Part shown: positions 60,420-64,000 of the stretch, piece after piece
Layout: every line of letters begins with the position of its first letter
How positions within the stretch are numbered: the stretch's first letter is position 1
From: JAPKYZ01 sp033763835
GTDB taxonomy: Bacteria > Acidobacteriota > Terriglobia > Bryobacterales > Bryobacteraceae
Direction of reading: 5' to 3'
DNA length: 64,000 nt
Assembly (NCBI GenBank): GCA_033763835.1
Contig: JANRJS010000002.1
Location: 17,366 to 81,365 of the forward strand
Notes under the pieces: model-generated
Told to the model about the DNA's origin: nothing
Seen by the model: the letters and a program-made list of their open reading frames with translations, nothing else
The model's database searches: none
Position numbers and translations under genes: made by a program

Positions 60420-62563
60420 CCGCGCTTTGGAAACGGCCAGCGGAAAGGCCAGCCTTTGAATTGCGGGCCGCCGTCGTGCGGCCAACACTCGATCGTGTAA
60501 CTCTTCGCCTTATGATCCACAACTACGATTCCGAAGCCTTCGCTTTTCAGCTTCCGGTCGCCTAGCCCTTGCCCCCGGCCTTTGTTGTGCTCACGGTACT
60601 CCGCGAACGTGATTTTGGGATTCGCAACGGCTAGCACGCGGACCTTGTTGCCGAATGCGTCCATAAACTCGCCGTTCGGCGCGGGCTTCGCCGGTTGCCA
60701 CCAACGCTGCCAACTCGACGCTCCCGCCGGAGCCGCGAATTGGAGGATGCCGTCGTCGTAGCGGTCGAGTCCATGGATGACGAGCGTCGATAAGTGCTGA
60801 TCGCCCGCCAGTGCAATTGCACCCGCCTTTTTAAGCAATACGACAGCGCGATCCCGCCCCAACTTCGGAAACCCGTTCGCGTCGAAGTCGAGCAAGGATT
60901 TCCCCGTTGGCGATGTCTGCACGCAGGCGAACACGGTCTGCGTCAGGGAGATCTTGGGTAAGCCCGGCGCGTTCCGCGACCACTCTTCGAGAAACTTCTC
61001 CTGCCGCTCGCCCAGTAACTCGGCTTCGTGAACGTCCAAATCCTGGCCTTGCACGGCGGCGGTTTTGAACTTACGATCTTCGAGCAGCGCGAAGCTAACT
61101 CCGCCGTACTCAAACGCGCAGTAGTAACAATTGATTCCTTGATCGACGGGCGTTGGATCGTAAGGATCGGGATTGTGCGCGCACTGCGTCTCCTGCACCA
61201 TGTTGACCCACTCGCCCGTACACCGGTAACCGCCGCGATTCGGGTCGCGATCCGGAGCTTTTCTTCCGCCGTTGCCCCATAAGTTGCCGTGATACACGTC
61301 GTGATCGTCCGTTTGCACCACGCAGGGAATATTGCGAGTTAGTTCGCGAACCGACCATAGGAACAACGACCACTTGTACAAGTAATCGAGCGACGGCGAC
61401 TCTCCATTCTCGCGCCGCGTTGGCGAGCCTTCGTAGATTTGATCGCCCGAAAAAACGAGTAAGTCGGGCTTTTGCTTCGCCACATTCTCGACTAACTGGG
61501 TATGCGGAAAATACAGCGACTTGTGCGTGTACCTCCCGATTAGTTCCGCCTGAGGCATTTCCTTCCGAATCGGACCCTGATCGAGCGACCGCACTGACGG
61601 CATGATGCAGTTCAACAAGGCGATCCGTAATGGTCGAGACGAGCCCGGATCGCGTTGGATGGTTCCGGACCATACCGCCCGTCCGTCGTAAGCGACTTCG
61701 TACTTCGCTTCCCGCGTCGAATCCCAGTCCGCGAGCCGGAACGCCGCGACGAACCCGCGGGAGATCGTCGCCGTCGCGCGCTTCACGCCGTCGATGCGCA
61801 ACTCCGCTTCGTTCACCATCGTCAAGCCGACGGGCATAAATTGCGCCGACAGCTTCAAGACGTTCTTGTTGATCGAGTACATCGACCCGAGCACCGGTCC
61901 GATCGCCCGCTCCGGCCGCGCGGCGATGCCCGGCCCGGATACCTCGACGCCGCGGAAGTGCGAAGGCCCGGTGGCGACCAGGGCGATGCCGCTTCCCGGC
62001 CGGTTGTAAGGCATCGCGACCTCGTGGCGGCCAGCTTGGAATATCAGGCTTCCCGCCATCCGCTTCAGCGTCAGCGTTACTTCCTCGCCCGGCTTGCGAG
62101 CGGGCGCGGAATGACTCACCAACGGCGCCCAGGCGAGCGGTTGTTCTTCGTTCGTATGCTCCCGGAACGCAAGCGTGCCGTCCGCGTGATAACAAGCGAG
62201 GAGTCCCCCACCCTCGCCCGAAGCCCGCTGCACCAGCGCTCCCGCGCGCCAATCGAGATCCGGCCCACCGGCGCCGATCAGGAATCCCGTCATCTCGCCT
62301 CCATTCAGCGCCGTTGTGACGGAGATCGTGAAGTCGCGGTCTCCGCCAATCCCTTTCGGCAAGATCTCATAGGTAAGCAGCGCCGCCGTCCGGAGTTCTA
62401 ACCCTTGCGACGGGGCGATGCACTCGATGCGATCGCCCGTACGACGCCAATCCTCGAAACGGTTCGCCCAATACTGGGTACCAAGCCAGACTTGCGAACC
62501 TTCGGCGGCGGGCATCGCGAGCGGTGCGGCGCTTGCCGCCAGAAACTGTCTTCGTGTGGGCAT
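60416..62563 (-). CDS. Tat-exported PhoD-like metallophosphoesterase
   Basis: 715 residues from MPTRRQFLAASAAPLAMPAA, a Tat-type signal (TRRQFLA). The first ~320 residues form a concanavalin-like/beta domain (VWLGTQYWANRFEDW...RIALLNCIMP boundary). The C-terminal part carries the calcineurin-like metal site: FSGDQIYEG, QTDDHDVYHGNLWGNGG and LAGDQHLSTLVI. PhoD-type enzymes are phosphodiesterase/phosphatases using Fe/Ca; the unusual N-terminal domain may bind a polymer. A longer frame to 62764 lies inside the sulfatase gene. Head-to-head with the sulfatase. Confidence 0.85.
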   Translation of the reverse strand: MPTRRQFLAASAAPLAMPAAEGSQVWLGTQYWANRFEDWRRTGDRIECIAPSQGLELRTAALLTYEILPKGIGGDRDFTISVTTALNGGEMTGFLIGAGGPDLDWRAGALVQRASGEGGGLLACYHADGTLAFREHTNEEQPLAWAPLVSHSAPARKPGEEVTLTLKRMAGSLIFQAGRHEVAMPYNRPGSGIALVATGPSHFRGVEVSGPGIAARPERAIGPVLGSMYSINKNVLKLSAQFMPVGLTMVNEAELRIDGVKRATATISRGFVAAFRLADWDSTREAKYEVAYDGRAVWSGTIQRDPGSSRPLRIALLNCIMPSVRSLDQGPIRKEMPQAELIGRYTHKSLYFPHTQLVENVAKQKPDLLVFSGDQIYEGSPTRRENGESPSLDYLYKWSLFLWSVRELTRNIPCVVQTDDHDVYHGNLWGNGGRKAPDRDPNRGGYRCTGEWVNMVQETQCAHNPDPYDPTPVDQGINCYYCAFEYGGVSFALLEDRKFKTAAVQGQDLDVHEAELLGERQEKFLEEWSRNAPGLPKISLTQTVFACVQTSPTGKSLLDFDANGFPKLGRDRAVVLLKKAGAIALAGDQHLSTLVIHGLDRYDDGILQFAAPAGASSWQRWWQPAKPAPNGEFMDAFGNKVRVLAVANPKITFAEYREHNKGRGQGLGDRKLKSEGFGIVVVDHKAKSYTIECWPHDGGPQFKGWPFRWPFPKRG

Positions 62564-62570
62564 ACTCGAT

Positions 62571-63965
62571 ATGCTATCCACGATGACCCGGCGCGACTTC
62601 TCCGCCAGCCTCGCGGCGCCTCTCGCCGCGCAATCGTCCAAACGCCCGAATATCGTGTGGATCATGGCCGACGATCTGGGCTGGGGCGACGTCGGCTTCA
62701 ACGGCCAGAAGAAAATCCGCACGCCGAATATCGACCGGATCGCCGCCGAGGGCACGAAGTTCACCGACGCTTATTCCGGTTGCACGGTGTGCGCGCCGTC
62801 GCGCAGCGTCTTGATGACCGGGATGCACATGGGCCATACTTCGATCCGCTCGAATCCCGGCGGCGTGCCCTTGCTCGAATCGGATCTGACGATCGCCGAA
62901 GTTCTGAAGAAAGCGGGTTATGCTACGGGCGGTTTCGGCAAGTGGGGTTTGGGCGACACCGGGACCGCGGGCGCGGCGGAGAAAAAGGGCTTCGACGAGT
63001 TTTACGGCTACTATCATCAAGTCCACGCGCATTACCATTACCCGAGCGTCCTGATCGATAACGGCCGCGAAGTGCCGTTGCCCAAAGGGACCTACGCGCC
63101 GGACGCCATCGCCGAACGCGCGCTCCAATTCGTGCGGAAGAATTCGAGCAAGCCGTTTTTCGCTTACTTACCCTTCACCATTCCGCATTGGGAGTTACTG
63201 GTCCCAGAGGATTCGCTCGCCGAGTATCGCGGCAAGTTCCCCGAGGACGTTCCTTACATCACCGAGCGCAAGCATTACGCCGATCAAGTCGAAGCGCGAG
63301 CCTGCTACGCGGGCATGATCACTCGCATGGACGGCTATATCGGCCGCCTCATGAACTTACTCAAAGAATCGAACCTCGACCGCGATACGTGCGTATTCTT
63401 TACCAGCGATAACGGGGGCGCGTCGCGTTTGTACAAGAACGAGAATTATTTCGATAGCTACGGACCGTTTCGCGGCCACAAGCAGAATTTTTACGAAGGC
63501 GGCATTCGTGTGCCGATGGCCGCGCGCTGGCCGGGGCGCATTCCCGCCGGCCGCACCAGTAACTTCGCCTGGATGTTCCAGGACTTCTTCGCGACGGCCT
63601 GCGACATCGCCGGAATCCCGGCTCCCAAAACCGACGGAATGTCGGTGGTGCCCACGTTGACCGGGCGCACGCAAAAGCCGCATGAGTTTCTCTATTGGGA
63701 ACAGCCGCGCTACATCGGCAAGACCGCCGAGTTTGCCCGCGAGATTCCGATGCAAGCCGTCCGCATGGGCGATTGGAAGGCTGTCCGTCCGCAACCGAAC
63801 GGTCCGCTTGAGTTGTACAACCTGAAATCCGACATCGGGGAGACCAAGAACGTCGCCGCCGAACAGCCCCAAGTGATGGCGAAGATCGAAACGTACCTGA
63901 AGACCGCGCGCACCGAACCGCGCCCGCAGAAAAATCCGCCGCACGATTGGGATAACCGCAAATGA
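62571..63965 (+). CDS. Tat-type exported Cys-type arylsulfatase
   Basis: 464 residues from ATG 62571, or 460 from ATG 62583 (MTRRDFSASLAAPLAAQ, Tat-like); neither has a strong ribosome-binding site. Counting from 62583: metal Asp pair DD at 30-31, formylglycine site C70-A-P-S-R74 in GCTVCAPSRSVLMTG, needing a formylglycine-generating enzyme encoded elsewhere. Then GKWGLGDTGTAG, FFAYLPFTIPHWELLVPE, TSDNGGASRLYKN and GGIRVPMAARWPGRIP. It hydrolyses sulfate esters, probably of a polysaccharide (inference). Its stop overlaps the next ATG (ATGA). Confidence 0.93.
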   Translation: MLSTMTRRDFSASLAAPLAAQSSKRPNIVWIMADDLGWGDVGFNGQKKIRTPNIDRIAAEGTKFTDAYSGCTVCAPSRSVLMTGMHMGHTSIRSNPGGVPLLESDLTIAEVLKKAGYATGGFGKWGLGDTGTAGAAEKKGFDEFYGYYHQVHAHYHYPSVLIDNGREVPLPKGTYAPDAIAERALQFVRKNSSKPFFAYLPFTIPHWELLVPEDSLAEYRGKFPEDVPYITERKHYADQVEARACYAGMITRMDGYIGRLMNLLKESNLDRDTCVFFTSDNGGASRLYKNENYFDSYGPFRGHKQNFYEGGIRVPMAARWPGRIPAGRTSNFAWMFQDFFATACDIAGIPAPKTDGMSVVPTLTGRTQKPHEFLYWEQPRYIGKTAEFAREIPMQAVRMGDWKAVRPQPNGPLELYNLKSDIGETKNVAAEQPQVMAKIETYLKTARTEPRPQKNPPHDWDNRK

Positions 63966-64000
63966 CGCTCCCCGAGCTGATTGGGACGGCGGCGGGCATC
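63962..64000 (+). CDS. Start of a gene continuing beyond the window
   Basis: ATG in an ATGA overlap with the sulfatase stop; only MTLPELIGTAAGI is visible. Too short to identify; likely co-transcribed with the sulfatase. Confidence 0.6.
   Translation, partial: MTLPELIGTAAGI

Noticed and set aside
1..64000. tRNA, rRNA, CRISPR, insertion sequence or phage genes
   Set aside because: Looked for tRNA T-arm patterns, repeat-spacer arrays and transposase or integrase motifs by eye; none found.

Overview
The window is GC-rich, gene-dense bacterial chromosome. It reads as an acidobacterium, probably of the Bryobacterales/Solibacter type. This is inferred from three Oar-like TonB-dependent receptors with carboxypeptidase-regulatory N-termini, a PEP-CTERM nidogen-domain protein, Tat-exported sulfatase and PhoD-like enzymes, a degenerate Asd-like protein inside a phospholipid/LPS operon, and the general gene mix. 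I found no rRNA, tRNA, CRISPR array, insertion sequence or prophage. Most of the sequence is core chromosome.

Layout. 1-7.5 kb: the end of a TonB-dependent receptor, then a leftward heavy-metal RND efflux operon (small His-rich exported protein, TolC-like, adaptor, CusA/CzcA pump). 7.5-11 kb: speA, a TrmJ-like RNA methyltransferase, a 72-residue protein and a GNAT-like protein, closely packed. 11-16.5 kb: a second Oar-like receptor followed by an exported S15/CocE-type hydrolase. 16.5-22.2 kb: leftward dnaE-accA with two small unknown genes. 22.3-25.4 kb: an amidohydrolase, then a MacA-like adaptor and a MacB-like ATPase with no permease gene. 25.4-29.6 kb: rpsT facing the leftward operon psd-pssA-(Asd-like)-lptE-holA. 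29.7-33.6 kb: an MrfA-like helicase and small envelope or unknown proteins. 33.6-38.4 kb: a third Oar-like receptor facing a nidogen/PEP-CTERM protein. 38.5-41.7 kb: hfq-hflX-pgsA, with rodZ converging on pgsA. 41.7-44.8 kb: a glycosyltransferase and two methyltransferases, then an NTF2-like protein. 44.9-49.2 kb: pyrE-truA leftward, a TolC-like protein rightward, and an alpha/beta hydrolase. 49.3-55 kb: a pseudo-receiver, an M20 peptidase, murJ, a CT398-type zinc-ribbon coiled coil, and a B12-binding radical SAM protein. 55-64 kb: a glycine-rich RRM protein, a MATE transporter, an EF-G paralogue with an MscS channel, and a head-to-head PhoD-like phosphatase and Cys-type sulfatase.

Functionally the region supports envelope building (phospholipid heads, LPS assembly, lipid II flipping, cell shape), nutrient uptake and processing of large or sulfated/phosphorylated substrates, metal and drug efflux, and housekeeping (replication, fatty-acid synthesis, pyrimidine and polyamine synthesis, translation).

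The most notable small-scale signals are: (i) a 29-bp tandem duplication that splits an ATGA gene overlap and creates a 10-codon minicistron which keeps both junctions as ATGA; (ii) hflX, whose family N-terminus reads open back to the hfq stop codon with no ATG/GTG/TTG and carries a 12-residue tandem repeat; (iii) a methyltransferase that apparently starts with CTG in a CTGA overlap; (iv) four convergent gene pairs that all end in the same four-base TTAG/CTAA stop-stop overlap; and (v) several paralogues that lack the usual catalytic residues (Asd-like, pseudo-receiver, EF-G2). I see no clearly new multi-gene system.
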